From: Faecalibacterium prausnitzii
Lineage (GTDB): Bacteria > Bacillota > Clostridia > Oscillospirales > Ruminococcaceae
NCBI RefSeq assembly: GCF_003324185.1
Contig: NZ_PXUP01000004.1
Location: 1 to 64,000 of the forward strand
DNA: 64,000 nt
Reading direction: 5' to 3'
Shown piece by piece: positions 1 to 11,556 of the stretch. The notes under the pieces are model-generated. The model was not told the DNA's origin. It ran no database searches and worked only from the letters and a program-made list of their open reading frames with translations. How positions within the stretch are numbered: position 1 is the stretch's first letter; each line of letters opens with the position of its first letter. The position numbers and the translations under genes are program-made.

Positions 1-108
1 ACATCATGAGGACCAACCGTCTGTAAAATTTCCTGAATAAATCAGAATGACTCGTTAGTTTCGCAGCTTCCAGTTTGCTGCACTCATTATTTTTCTTTCT
101 TGTATAAA

Positions 109-151
109 CGGGATACCGGAGCGTCCACAGACGCTCCGGTATCCCGTTTTT
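109..151. terminator. Perfect 17-bp hairpin terminator
   Basis: Arms 109-125 and 130-146 are perfectly complementary around a CACA loop, and T5 follows on the plus strand. On the minus strand only a short T run follows, so it may also end the rhomboid gene transcript. The core ACCGGAGCGTC recurs in the hairpin at 23606-23643 and, more loosely, at 27638-27673. Confidence 0.8.
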
Positions 152-170
152 ATCTATAATTCTTCTCTTT

Positions 171-722
171 TTATTTACGGCTGCGCGCAGGGCGGCGGTG
201 GAGGGCACAGTAATAGCCGAAGGCGGTGCCGCACAAGCCGCCCACGATGTGCATAAAGTTTGCCACGTTATCGTGCACAAAGATGATATCATACACCTGC
301 TGGCCGAAATACAGCGCCGCTACCAGCAGCATAGTGACCGGGATGCCGCCGGAAAAGCCCGCCAACGAGGACAACATGATAAGCATGAACACGATGCCGG
401 ACGCACCCAGCAGCCCCGTGTGGGGGAACAGGATGCATTGCAGCACGCCGGTGACCAGCGCGGTAAACAAAATGCCCTTGAGCAGCGGGATGCTGCCGTA
501 TTTTTCCTCCATGGGCGGGCCCACTACCAACAGCAGCAGCATATTATTGAGAAAATGCTCCCAGTTTGCATGGCCCAGCACATGACCGAACAGCCGGACG
601 TAGCCCAGTGGGTCCCGCCACGAAGAGCGGTACACGCAGAACAGGTTCATGGTGCTCCAGCCGTTCGTCCAGCCGTCTGCCAGCAGCACCAGCATGGACA
701 GCAGAAAAAAGGTAAGGATCAC
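171..722 (-). CDS. Rhomboid family intramembrane serine protease
   Basis: This is a membrane protease of the rhomboid family, which cleaves transmembrane substrates inside the bilayer. The catalytic GxSG motif is visible as GASG at residues 106-109 (Ser108). The partner His is about residue 158 in a helix followed by GGLCG, and a HxNWEHFxxN motif lies at 51-60. About six hydrophobic segments are present. The open frame starts at GTG 722, which lacks a clear ribosome site. Codons upstream of it in the same frame encode KIKLKLELQYNSP, which looks like genuine N-terminal rhomboid sequence. It is separated from an ATG at 777 by what looks like one extra base in an A5 tract (760-764). The N-terminus is therefore either shorter than usual or frameshifted. 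Family assignment is firm; the start is not. Confidence 0.85.
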   Translation of the reverse strand: MILTFFLLSMLVLLADGWTNGWSTMNLFCVYRSSWRDPLGYVRLFGHVLGHANWEHFLNNMLLLLVVGPPMEEKYGSIPLLKGILFTALVTGVLQCILFPHTGLLGASGIVFMLIMLSSLAGFSGGIPVTMLLVAALYFGQQVYDIIFVHDNVANFMHIVGGLCGTAFGYYCALHRRPARSRK

Positions 723-799
723 CGGCGAGTTATACTGGAGCTCCAGCTTCAGCTTGATCTTTTTCGTAAACAGTCATTCCCTTCACAGTATTATTGGCG

Positions 800-1288
800 T
801 TATCCTCTGGTTTGCACCCAGTATGCGCCCATGCTCTGGCCGGGCTGGTTTGTTACCTCATCGTTGAGGTACGCCGCAAGGCCGCAGGCCGCAGGCTGCC
901 AGCTGAGCGCGGCTTCCACCGTGGGGTACTCCACCTCGGCGTACCAGAACGCTGTGGGCAAGCCCTCGTCCACATGGTTCACCTCCAGCACCGCGCCGTC
1001 CGGCAGGCGGTAGCTCCGGCGCACCTTTTTGATCAGAGGTTTACCAATGATCTTCTCTTCCAGCTGAGCAAACAGTTCTTTATCGATGCTGCGCTCGATC
1101 TCCTCCCGTGCCAAGCCCCCTGCGGACTTGAAGCAGAGGATATAGTCGGTGCTGCCGCCGGTCAGTGCTTCCTCCCGGATGCGCACCGTGGGCTGCACGC
1201 TGATATAGCCCTGCCGCATGGTAAATTCTTCCTCAAGGGGCAGCCCCTCCGGCCAGCCGGTCACCATCCATTTGCGTTCGATCTCCAT
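800..1288 (-). CDS. CYTH domain-containing protein
   Basis: The protein has 162 aa. The N-terminal EIERK (residues 2-6) is the ExExK signature of the CYTH fold (CyaB adenylate cyclase, thiamine triphosphatase, inorganic triphosphatase). Alternating acidic and basic strands follow (VRIREE, YILCFKSAG, EEIERSI, KVRRSYRL), forming the usual tunnel for triphosphate and divalent metal. ATG 1288 is chosen over the in-frame TTG at 1309 because GGAAGGA lies just upstream and the motif begins at residue 2. The substrate cannot be told from sequence; an inorganic or nucleoside triphosphate is the family norm. Confidence 0.85.
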   Translation of the reverse strand: MEIERKWMVTGWPEGLPLEEEFTMRQGYISVQPTVRIREEALTGGSTDYILCFKSAGGLAREEIERSIDKELFAQLEEKIIGKPLIKKVRRSYRLPDGAVLEVNHVDEGLPTAFWYAEVEYPTVEAALSWQPAACGLAAYLNDEVTNQPGQSMGAYWVQTRG

Positions 1289-1398
1289 AGCGTTCTCTTC
1301 CTTCCGCAAAATTTTGTATTTATTCTACCATATTTTTATGTTATGATAAAGAGCAGAACAAGCATCATTTTGCGCATTCTCAGTTGAAGGAGCATTTT

Positions 1399-2628
1399 AT
1401 GAAAAGCGAACGCACTTATCCTGTATATAAAGTCAACAAGCACGCCGAGGGTCTTTTGGTGGGCGGGCACCCCTGGGTGTACGAAAACGATATTCTGGAA
1501 GCCCCCGGCACCGCGCCGGAAAACGGCACGCTGGTGGATGTGGTCAGCCCCAAGGGCGCCTATCTCGGCACCGGTTTTCTCTCTCTGCAAAGCAAGATCC
1601 GGGTACGCCTTATTTCCCGCAACGCCAACGACACCTTTGACGCCGCCTTCTGGCGCCGCCGGGTGGAGTACGCATGGGCGTACCGCAAAACGGTGCTGGA
1701 GCCTGCCGACCTCTCTGCCTGCCGCTTCATCTTTGGCGAAGCAGACCAGTTCCCCGGTCTGACGGTAGACCGGTTCAACAATGTTCTGGTCACCCAGACC
1801 CTGAGCGTAGGCATGGAAAAGCTGAAGCCGGTGCTCTTCCCGCTTTTGGCTGAGGTGCTGCGGGCGGACGGACAGACCATTGACGGCATCTATGAGCGCA
1901 ACGACGAAGCCCTGCGCGCCAAGGAGGGGCTGGAACAAAACAAGGGCTGGTTCGCCCTGCCCGGCGAGAGCCACCCGGAAACCACCCAGACCGAGATCTG
2001 TGAAAACGGCGTGTACTACCATGTGGACTTTGAAAACGGGCAAAAGACCGGATTTTTCCTTGACCAGAAATATAACCGCCGGGCTGTGGCACGCCTTGCC
2101 GCCGGGCACACCGTGCTGGACTGCTTTACCCATACCGGCAGCTTTGCGTTGAACGCTGCCAAGGGCGGGGCTGCCCGGGTGACTGCTGCCGACATCAGCG
2201 CCGAGGCCATTGCCATGGCAAAGCGCAACGCCGAACGCAACGGCCTCGACAACATGGATTTCCTCTGCGAGGACACCTTTGCCCTGCTGCCCCGGCTGGA
2301 AAAAGAGGGCAGCCCCTACGACTTTATCATTCTGGATCCCCCTGCCTTTACCAAGGCGCGCCGCACGGTGGAGAATGCCATGCGCGGCTACAAGGAGATC
2401 AACTACCGCGCCATGAAGCTGTTGCCCCGGGGCGGGTATCTGGCCACTGCCAGCTGCTCCCACTTTGCTACCGAGGAGTTGTTCATCAAGATGCTGCGCG
2501 CTGCCGCCAAGGACGCTCACCGGCAGCTGCGGCAGATCGAGGTAAAGCAGCAGGCACCGGATCATCCCATTCTGTGGGGCGTGCCGGAGACGAACTACCT
2601 CAAGTTTTTCCTGTTTCAGGTCATCTGA
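1399..2628 (+). CDS. RlmI-like class I SAM-dependent rRNA methyltransferase
   Basis: The protein has 409 aa, the usual length of the RlmI/YccW group, which methylates C5 of a cytosine in 23S rRNA. The N-terminus is PUA-like (HPWVYENDI, about residues 25-33). A central linker domain follows, then a Rossmann methyltransferase fold. SAM motif I is VLDCFTHTGSFAL near residue 240, and the DPPAF motif (ILDPPAF, about 313-319) marks base methylation. Late in the protein ATASCSHF is present, as in cytosine-C5 enzymes of this group. GAAGGAG at about 1386 supports ATG 1399 rather than the upstream TTG. The exact target base is inferred from family. Confidence 0.88.
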   Translation: MKSERTYPVYKVNKHAEGLLVGGHPWVYENDILEAPGTAPENGTLVDVVSPKGAYLGTGFLSLQSKIRVRLISRNANDTFDAAFWRRRVEYAWAYRKTVLEPADLSACRFIFGEADQFPGLTVDRFNNVLVTQTLSVGMEKLKPVLFPLLAEVLRADGQTIDGIYERNDEALRAKEGLEQNKGWFALPGESHPETTQTEICENGVYYHVDFENGQKTGFFLDQKYNRRAVARLAAGHTVLDCFTHTGSFALNAAKGGAARVTAADISAEAIAMAKRNAERNGLDNMDFLCEDTFALLPRLEKEGSPYDFIILDPPAFTKARRTVENAMRGYKEINYRAMKLLPRGGYLATASCSHFATEELFIKMLRAAAKDAHRQLRQIEVKQQAPDHPILWGVPETNYLKFFLFQVI

Positions 2629-2781
2629 TGCTTTTACAATAAGAACAATTGCCGCGCGCTGCGCACCTTTCAGCCGGAGAAGGCCGTCCTGAAGGGGGCT
2701 TTTCCGATGCAAAAGTCATACCAATCGCGGTTATTCCAAAAATCCGAGATCGTGTTTGTACAGAATCGTCAGTTTTGTCAA

Positions 2782-2810
2782 TTGCCTTTTTTGCCCGCAA
2801 AGACTATAAT
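2782..2810 (+). promoter_or_regulatory. Predicted sigma-A promoter of glnN
   Basis: TTGCCT (2782-2787) and a perfect TATAAT (2805-2810) are separated by 17 bp. Transcription would start near 2817, just before the first leader hairpin. Confidence 0.65.
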
Positions 2811-2821
2811 CTTAGCCATAG

Positions 2822-2918
2822 ACAGCAACGGCGCTGTGGGTCACCTCCTGACTCGCAGCGCCGTTTTTGTTAAGATGTAAGCAAGCTTTGGGTTTCTGCA
2901 TTGCGGCAGACCCAAAGC
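2822..2918 (+). promoter_or_regulatory. Candidate ANTAR-responsive leader of glnN
   Basis: Two hairpins carry hexaloops with A at position 1 and G at position 4, the known recognition signature for ANTAR-domain antiterminators. The first (2822-2837) is ACAGC, loop AACGGC, GCTGT. The second (2885-2918) is an 8-bp stem, a 2-nt bulge and TCTGC, loop ATTGCG, GCAGA. The first hairpin shares its loop and 3' arm with the 5' arm of the terminator at 2827-2868, so the two folds exclude each other. A gene for an ANTAR protein lies 3.6 kb downstream. Unusually, the second hairpin lies downstream of the terminator, not upstream of it. Confidence 0.65.
2827..2868 (+). terminator. Attenuator terminator in glnN leader
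   Basis: Positions 2827-2843 pair with 2849-2865 in a continuous 17-pair stem (two G-U pairs) with loop CCTCC. The 3' arm runs into T5 (2864-2868). It sits about 10 nt after the predicted transcription start and about 90 nt before glnN, so it can only act as an attenuator of glnN. Confidence 0.8.
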
Positions 2919-2955
2919 GAAAGAAAAAAGTAAGATCAAGTAAGGAGTAGGATTT

Positions 2956-5043
<2,088 letters not shown>

Positions 5044-5126
5044 TAATCTCCTGACAGCGTAAAAAAATAAGCATCCGCCGGCTGCCGGATCAATTAGCCA
5101 TTCTCCTTTTCCTATTTCTTACACCA

Positions 5127-5175
5127 GCCCAAAGACCTGCTCCCTTTTTGAGGGCAGGCCTTTGGGCGTTTTATT
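5127..5175 (+). terminator. Terminator between glnN and glnA
   Basis: GCCCAAAG (5127-5134) pairs with CTTTGGGC (5160-5167). Inner stems CCTG/CAGG and CCCT/AGGG complete a long hairpin followed by GTTTTATTT. It lies 31 nt before the glnA start, so it may end glnN or attenuate glnA. I found no A1/G4 hexaloop here. Confidence 0.7.
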
Positions 5176-5205
5176 TGAAATGCAGTTTTTGTAAGGGGGT
5201 TATTT

Positions 5206-6525
5206 ATGAGCTATTCCACCCAACAGGATATTCTGGATTTCGTGGAGGACAACAACGTCAAATTTGTGCGCTTTGCCTTCTGTGATATTTTTGGCACCCA
5301 GAAGAACATTGCCGTGCTGGCTAGCAATCTGTCCAAGGCGCTGGAAGAGGGCGTGTGCTTTGACGGCAGTTCCATTGCGGGCTTTATGCACGTTGAGGAA
5401 AGCGACCTTGTACTGCGGCCGGATCTTTCCACCGTGACCATCCTGCCGTGGCGTCCCACCGAGGGCCGAGTGATGCAGTTCTTCTGCGATGTGGAAAAGC
5501 CGGACGGCGCAGCCTTTAGCGGCAACTGCCGTGGCTTTTTGCGGGATGTGAACCGCAAATTCAAAAAGCTGGGGCTTACCTGCAACGTGGGTACCGAGTG
5601 CGAGTTTTATCTGTTTGAAAAGGACGACCGTGGCCACCCTACCTGCATTCCCATTGACTTCGGCGGATATTTTGACGTTGCGCCGCTGGATGCGGGTGAA
5701 AATCTGCGCCGGGATATCTGCCTGACCATGGAGCAGATGGGTATGGCACCCCAGCACAGCCACCACGAAAGCGGCAACGGCCAGAACGAGATCGACTGCC
5801 GCTACGCTGGGCCGCTGAAAACCGCCGACAACGTGATGACCTTTAAGCAGATCGTCCGTGCCATTGCCATGCGCAATGGTCTGCACGCCAGCTTTCTGCC
5901 CAAACCCCTGCCCCAGCAGGCCGGCAGCGGGCTGCACATCAACCTCTCGCTTTACATGGACGGCAAAAACCTGTTTGAGGGCGATATTGCCCCGGACAGC
6001 GTAGCAGGCAGCTTTATGGCCGGTGTGCTGGCCCACAGCCGAGAACTGACCGCGTTCACCAATCCCCTGCCCAACAGCTACCAGCGCTTTGGCTGTGACG
6101 AAGCGCCCCGCTATGTGAGCTGGAGCCGTCAGAACCGCAGCCAGCTGGTGCGCATTCCCATGGTCAAGGGCGACAACTGCCGCATGGAGCTGCGCAGCCC
6201 GGACCCCGCCTGCAATCCGTATCTGGCCATTGGCCTGATCCTTGCCGCCGGATTGGACGGCATTGAGCAGCACATGGTCTTGCAGCCGCCGGTGAACCGC
6301 AACCTGTTCGATGCCGCCGAAGCCAAGGGACTGGGGCTTGAGACCCTGCCCGCCACCCTTGAGGAGGCGGTGCAGGTGGCCGAGGAGAGCGAGTTCTTGC
6401 GCCGGGTGCTGCCAGAGGGGCTTTCTAAACGCTATTTCTCGGAGGAGCTCAAGCGCTGCGCCGCACTGCGGAGTGCGCCTGACCGGGCCGAGCACGAGCG
6501 CGTCTACTATTTTAACGCCATCTGA
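5206..6525 (+). CDS. glnA: Type I glutamine synthetase
   Basis: A 439-aa GSI of the short alpha class typical of Firmicutes. Recognisable segments are FDGSSIAGF (Mn/glutamate site, near residue 50), GTECEFYLFE (about 130), NGQNEID (about 187), GSGLHINLSL (about 245) and the ATP/phosphate loop NSYQRF (about 289). It lacks the adenylylation-loop Tyr context of the beta class, so control would be by feedback and transcription. GTAAGGGGG precedes ATG 5206. It lies 162 bp after glnN with a terminator between, and 31 bp before the ANTAR regulator gene, so it probably forms a unit with that regulator. Why the cell has two synthetases cannot be read from sequence. Confidence 0.97.
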   Translation: MSYSTQQDILDFVEDNNVKFVRFAFCDIFGTQKNIAVLASNLSKALEEGVCFDGSSIAGFMHVEESDLVLRPDLSTVTILPWRPTEGRVMQFFCDVEKPDGAAFSGNCRGFLRDVNRKFKKLGLTCNVGTECEFYLFEKDDRGHPTCIPIDFGGYFDVAPLDAGENLRRDICLTMEQMGMAPQHSHHESGNGQNEIDCRYAGPLKTADNVMTFKQIVRAIAMRNGLHASFLPKPLPQQAGSGLHINLSLYMDGKNLFEGDIAPDSVAGSFMAGVLAHSRELTAFTNPLPNSYQRFGCDEAPRYVSWSRQNRSQLVRIPMVKGDNCRMELRSPDPACNPYLAIGLILAAGLDGIEQHMVLQPPVNRNLFDAAEAKGLGLETLPATLEEAVQVAEESEFLRRVLPEGLSKRYFSEELKRCAALRSAPDRAEHERVYYFNAI

Positions 6526-6556
6526 TCCCTGCCAGCGCAGGAGAAAGGAGTGCGGA

Positions 6557-7135
6557 ATGGGACGCGCACTGATCGTAAGCGCCGGTGCCAACTCCAACGA
6601 ATATATTGCCGCGCGGCTGTCCGAGATGGGTTACAGCCGCCCGGTGATCATTCCCAGCGGAGCCGAGGCACGGCGCAGAATGTCGGAATCTGATTTTGAG
6701 TTGATCGTGGTCAACGCTCCCCTGCCCGATGAGTTCGGGCACGAATTGTGCATCACCGCTGTGGAGCAGACTGATGCCGGTGTGGTCTTTCTGGTAAAGG
6801 CCGCACAGGCTGAGCAATTGCTTGCCCCCCTGAACGAGCAGGGGGTGCTGCTGCTGAGCAAACCCTTCACCACCCCGTTGTTTTTGCAGGCCATGCACAT
6901 GGCGGCTGCCGGCAACCACCGCTTGCAGCGTCTGCGGCAGGAGAACGCCCGCCTGCAGGACAAGATCGGGCAGCTGCGGCTGGTCAGCCGGGCAAAGTGC
7001 TGTCTGGTAGAGCACGCCCACATGACCGAGGCCGAAGCGCACCGCTACCTTGAAAAACAGGCTATGGACACCCGCCGCGACCGCGCCGAGGTGGCGCAGG
7101 AGGTGCTGGAGGAATACGCTGACAGAAGCGAATAA
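6557..7135 (+). CDS. ANTAR-domain antiterminator with atypical receiver domain
   Basis: A 192-aa protein. The N-terminal ~115 residues have a response-regulator-like fold (RALIVSA start, conserved Lys in LLLSKPF). The phospho-acceptor position in FELIVVNAPLPDE is Asn, not Asp, so phosphorylation is unlikely. A coiled-coil linker (LQRLRQENARLQDKI) leads to a C-terminal ANTAR helix bundle with the family pattern of Ala, Arg and aromatic residues (SRAKCCLVE, MTEAEAHRYLEKQAMDTR). ANTAR domains bind paired RNA hairpins with A1/G4 hexaloops and stop terminator formation. GAGAAAGGAG supports ATG 6557. Gene order and the glnN leader suggest it controls glutamine synthetase genes; the signal it senses is unknown. 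Confidence 0.88.
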   Translation: MGRALIVSAGANSNEYIAARLSEMGYSRPVIIPSGAEARRRMSESDFELIVVNAPLPDEFGHELCITAVEQTDAGVVFLVKAAQAEQLLAPLNEQGVLLLSKPFTTPLFLQAMHMAAAGNHRLQRLRQENARLQDKIGQLRLVSRAKCCLVEHAHMTEAEAHRYLEKQAMDTRRDRAEVAQEVLEEYADRSE

Positions 7136-7234
7136 AAAGCAGGGCTTCGCCCCGCACCCGCAGGGAAAGGGGTGCGCCGGGAGCGTGCCTTTTATGGGAA
7201 AGTTTTATTCTACAACAAAGGAAGGTATATTTTT

Positions 7235-8866
<1,632 letters not shown>

Positions 8867-8881
8867 TAGCATAATATAACG

Positions 8882-8919
8882 GCAAGGCCGCAGCACAAAA
8901 TACCGTGCTGCGGCCTTGC
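8882..8919. terminator. Bidirectional terminator after pyrG
   Basis: A 15-bp perfect stem (8882-8896 with 8905-8919) with an 8-nt loop, followed by TTTAT on the plus strand. It separates convergent pyrG and the diguanylate cyclase gene. Confidence 0.85.
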
Positions 8920-8935
8920 TTTATGTAAGACGATT

Positions 8936-10789
8936 TTAAATGCCTTCCGCGCCGTCCTGTCTGGCGTGGTTTGCCTGCTTATTCTCGTACATCCGCTGGT
9001 CGGCGATATAGCGCACCTGCTGCACGTCCACGCTTTCGGCGGGGTACAGGGCGTAGCCGCAGCTGGCACCCACGCTCACGGTATTGCCGTCAATCTCGTA
9101 GGGCACAGCGACCATCTCACAGATCAGGTTCATCTTGCTGGCGCAGGCCTCCGACTCCATCGGGCCGAGCAGCAGCAGCGCGAACTCGTCACCGCCCAGA
9201 CGGAAGGCGTAGTCCCGGCTGCGGATGCAGCCCTGAAGCCGCTGGGAAACGCCCTTCAGCAGCTTATCGCCCACATCATGGCCGTAGGTATCGTTGACCG
9301 GCTTGAAGCGATCCAAGTCCATATAAAATAGCGCAAAAGGCTGGCTGTGCTGCTCCAGCACCGTCAGTACCCGGTCGAAGTAGCGCTTGTTCAGCAGACC
9401 GGTCAGGCCATCGGTGTTGGCAAGGCTTTGCAGCAGGTGCTGCTTGCCCATATCCTGCACGATCATCATCACACGGGTCAGGCGATTTTCCTTCCACGCC
9501 ATGGGAACGACCGTCATCATGAAAAATGCGCTTTTATCGCGGGCGGCATATTCCAGCTTGAGGGAGTCGTTGTCCGTTTTGATGAGCCTGCGCAGGTTTT
9601 CCGGGGCCAGCATCTGGGGGATCTTGGCGTTTTCGCTGTCGGTCAGAACTACATACTTGCGCGATATTTGCTCCAGCATCTGCTGGTAAGAGCCCTCCGG
9701 TTGGTACAGCGGCTCTCCGCGCCGCTCGTGATACTGGTAGCGGTCGCGGTCCAGATCGCACACTGCAAAACGCTCCACAACGCGCACCATGCCCTCGAAC
9801 ATCATATCGCTCTTTTCCCGGCAGCGCTCCAGCTCCCGGCGGCGGTTGCGCTCTGCGTCACGCTGGATCTTTATCACGCCTGCCATGATCAGAAGCCCCA
9901 GCAGTGCAATGACCAGAATGGTAGCCACCTGCACCCGGCGCATCCCGGCATCCACCACCCCGGTGGGCACGATACCGATGATGCTCCAATCCATGAGCCC
10001 CAGCGGCTGATAGATCAGGTAATATTTCTGCCCGTTCATGGTGAACAGCACACAGCCCTCGCCGCCCTGCGGCAGGGTCTGCACCATGGTGTCAAAGTAA
10101 GGCTGATCCACGCTGGCGTTCTGCTGTAAGTAATCAAACAGGTTGGTCATCTGCTCGGTGATCTCGGTCTTTGTCTCGGTGGAAAGCACCACATCGCCGT
10201 TTGAGCGCACGATATAGCAATCGCTCTGTCCCTCATAGACCATGCTGCCCAGCAGCTTTTCCAGCACGGCGTTGTCGTAGCTGACCACCAGCGCCGTATA
10301 GGTAGTGCCGTCCAACTGCAGCGGCTGCTCCATTGGGATGGCAAACAGGATCTTGCGGATGCCCTGACTGGAGATATAGCTGGAGATCACTGGCTTGTTT
10401 TCGGTATACAGCTTTTCAAAAGTCGCCTTCATGTACATAGCTGTGCCCTGCCGCCCGGCGGTGGTCCAGAACTCGCACTGCTCGTTGAACAGATAAAAAT
10501 CCGTATATTGCCAGGTAGCCTTTTGGGCGATATACTCCTGCCACTGCCCCTCCTGCTCTCCCAGCTCCGCAAGGGTGCCCAGGTAGCTGTCCCAGTCGTT
10601 CAGGATGTTCCAGTTGCGCTGCGCAAACATGGTAAAGGTCTTGGCAGACTGCCCATAGGTGGAAAGCAGGTTTGCCGTGCTTTCCTGATAGATCTGCTTC
10701 TGGGTATAGGCACTGTAAGCAAGGATGCCAACCAGCAGCGCCAGCAGCATCCCTGCTATGAGCAGTATATTTTTTCGTTTGTTCTTCAT
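8936..10789 (-). CDS. Membrane-bound diguanylate cyclase with periplasmic sensor and PAS-like domain
   Basis: A 617-aa enzyme predicted to make cyclic di-GMP. An N-terminal membrane segment (about residues 7-26) is followed by a ~260-residue extracytoplasmic region resembling a Cache sensor, then a second membrane segment near residue 300. A PAS-like region follows, and a C-terminal GGDEF domain contains RLGGDEFALL, with RSRD (RxxD inhibitory-site pattern) just before it. The active-site motif is intact and no EAL domain is seen. ATG 10789 follows a GGGGGAAT ribosome site; the longer open frame upstream has none. The last codons lie in a DNA word (8933-8951) shared with the intergenic elements at 21989 and 27581. 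Confidence 0.92.
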   Translation of the reverse strand: MKNKRKNILLIAGMLLALLVGILAYSAYTQKQIYQESTANLLSTYGQSAKTFTMFAQRNWNILNDWDSYLGTLAELGEQEGQWQEYIAQKATWQYTDFYLFNEQCEFWTTAGRQGTAMYMKATFEKLYTENKPVISSYISSQGIRKILFAIPMEQPLQLDGTTYTALVVSYDNAVLEKLLGSMVYEGQSDCYIVRSNGDVVLSTETKTEITEQMTNLFDYLQQNASVDQPYFDTMVQTLPQGGEGCVLFTMNGQKYYLIYQPLGLMDWSIIGIVPTGVVDAGMRRVQVATILVIALLGLLIMAGVIKIQRDAERNRRRELERCREKSDMMFEGMVRVVERFAVCDLDRDRYQYHERRGEPLYQPEGSYQQMLEQISRKYVVLTDSENAKIPQMLAPENLRRLIKTDNDSLKLEYAARDKSAFFMMTVVPMAWKENRLTRVMMIVQDMGKQHLLQSLANTDGLTGLLNKRYFDRVLTVLEQHSQPFALFYMDLDRFKPVNDTYGHDVGDKLLKGVSQRLQGCIRSRDYAFRLGGDEFALLLLGPMESEACASKMNLICEMVAVPYEIDGNTVSVGASCGYALYPAESVDVQQVRYIADQRMYENKQANHARQDGAEGI

Positions 10790-11047
10790 AAGGTCAATTC
10801 CCCCCGACTGCCCCGCAGCCAAACCCCTTCACAATACGTTCTTCCAAAGGCTTTATGCCAAAGCGCTGTGCACAAAGTTCCGCAAAAGTGCACAAGTGCC
10901 GCGTGTCAGCGCCCGTATAAACCGACACGATCTCTAATAACATTATATCATTCCGCAAAAAAGCCTGTCAACACATCCATGGGGCGATTCGTGTCATTTC
11001 AAAGGCGATTCACGCAGAGTTGCCCTGCTTTTGCCGCTCAAAAAGGC

Positions 11048-11103
11048 AAAAAAAAGACCCGCAGGCCGCGCCTGAAGCTTCAGGGCCGCTGCGGGTCTTT
11101 TTT
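11048..11103 (-). terminator. Terminator after tRNA-Leu(UAG)
   Basis: AGACCCGCAG (11055-11064) pairs with CTGCGGGTCT (11089-11098), with further inner pairing CCTGAA/TTCAGG. A-rich and T-rich flanks make it suitable in both directions. Apart from this hairpin I see nothing in the 10790-11047 gap. Confidence 0.8.
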
Positions 11104-11105
11104 GC

Positions 11106-11188
11106 TGGTGCAGAAGAAGGGACTTGAACCCTCACTCACTGGGAACTGGTGCCTAAAACCAGCGTGTCTGCCATTCCACCACTTCTGC
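11106..11188 (-). tRNA. tRNA-Leu, anticodon UAG
   Basis: An 83-nt type II tRNA with acceptor GCAGAAG/CTTCTGC and encoded CCA. The anticodon stem CTGGT/ACCAG encloses loop TTTAGGC (anticodon TAG), followed by a long variable arm and the T-arm GGGTTCAAGTCCC. It reads CUA and other CUN leucine codons. Confidence 0.95.
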
Positions 11189-11193
11189 TCATA

Positions 11194-11223
11194 GAAAAAA
11201 GGCAAGTCAAAAACCGACTTGCC
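11194..11223 (-). terminator. Terminator between the two tRNA-Leu genes
   Basis: GGCAAGTC (11201-11208) pairs with GACTTGCC (11216-11223). On the minus strand it is followed by a T6 run, and it lies exactly between tRNA-Leu(GAG) and tRNA-Leu(UAG), so it should limit read-through. Confidence 0.65.
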
Positions 11224-11226
11224 TTC

Positions 11227-11310
11227 TGGTGCGAGGGAGGGGACTCGAACCCCCAAGGATAAACCACACGCACCTCAAACGTGCGCGTCTGCCAGTTCCG
11301 CCACCCTCGC
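11227..11310 (-). tRNA. tRNA-Leu, anticodon GAG
   Basis: An 84-nt type II tRNA with acceptor GCGAGGG/CCCTCGC and encoded CCA. The anticodon stem CACGT/GCGTG (closing U-G pair) encloses loop TTGAGGT, giving anticodon GAG, followed by a long variable arm and GGGTTCGAGTCCC. It reads CUC and CUU codons. Confidence 0.94.
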
Positions 11311-11556
11311 ATACCTGTTATACAGTTCTCCGGTTTTTGAGGTAGAAAACCGTTGGTGCGGACTGCTTGGATATAGTAACATATTTCCGGCCATTCGTCA
11401 AGTGGTTTCTTTGTTTCTCATAAGTTTTTTTATGCTTCATATCTATAATAGCAGCGCAGCGCGCGCAAAAGCAGCCTTGCGGGCAATTGCACAGGTCATT
11501 TGTACGCGGAAAGTGTGCCTGCGGCGCTGCGCCCAGAGCAAAGGAGGGGTTTGTAT

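Noticed and set aside
2822-2918. A glutamine riboswitch in the glnN leader
   Set aside because: The known glutamine aptamers have a different core and occur mainly in cyanobacteria. The hexaloop hairpins fit the ANTAR motif better.
8933-8951. A third full copy of the crossed-arm element at the end of the diguanylate cyclase gene
   Set aside because: Only the left ~20 bases match; GGGCAT and GCGGA partners are missing, so it cannot form the same fold.
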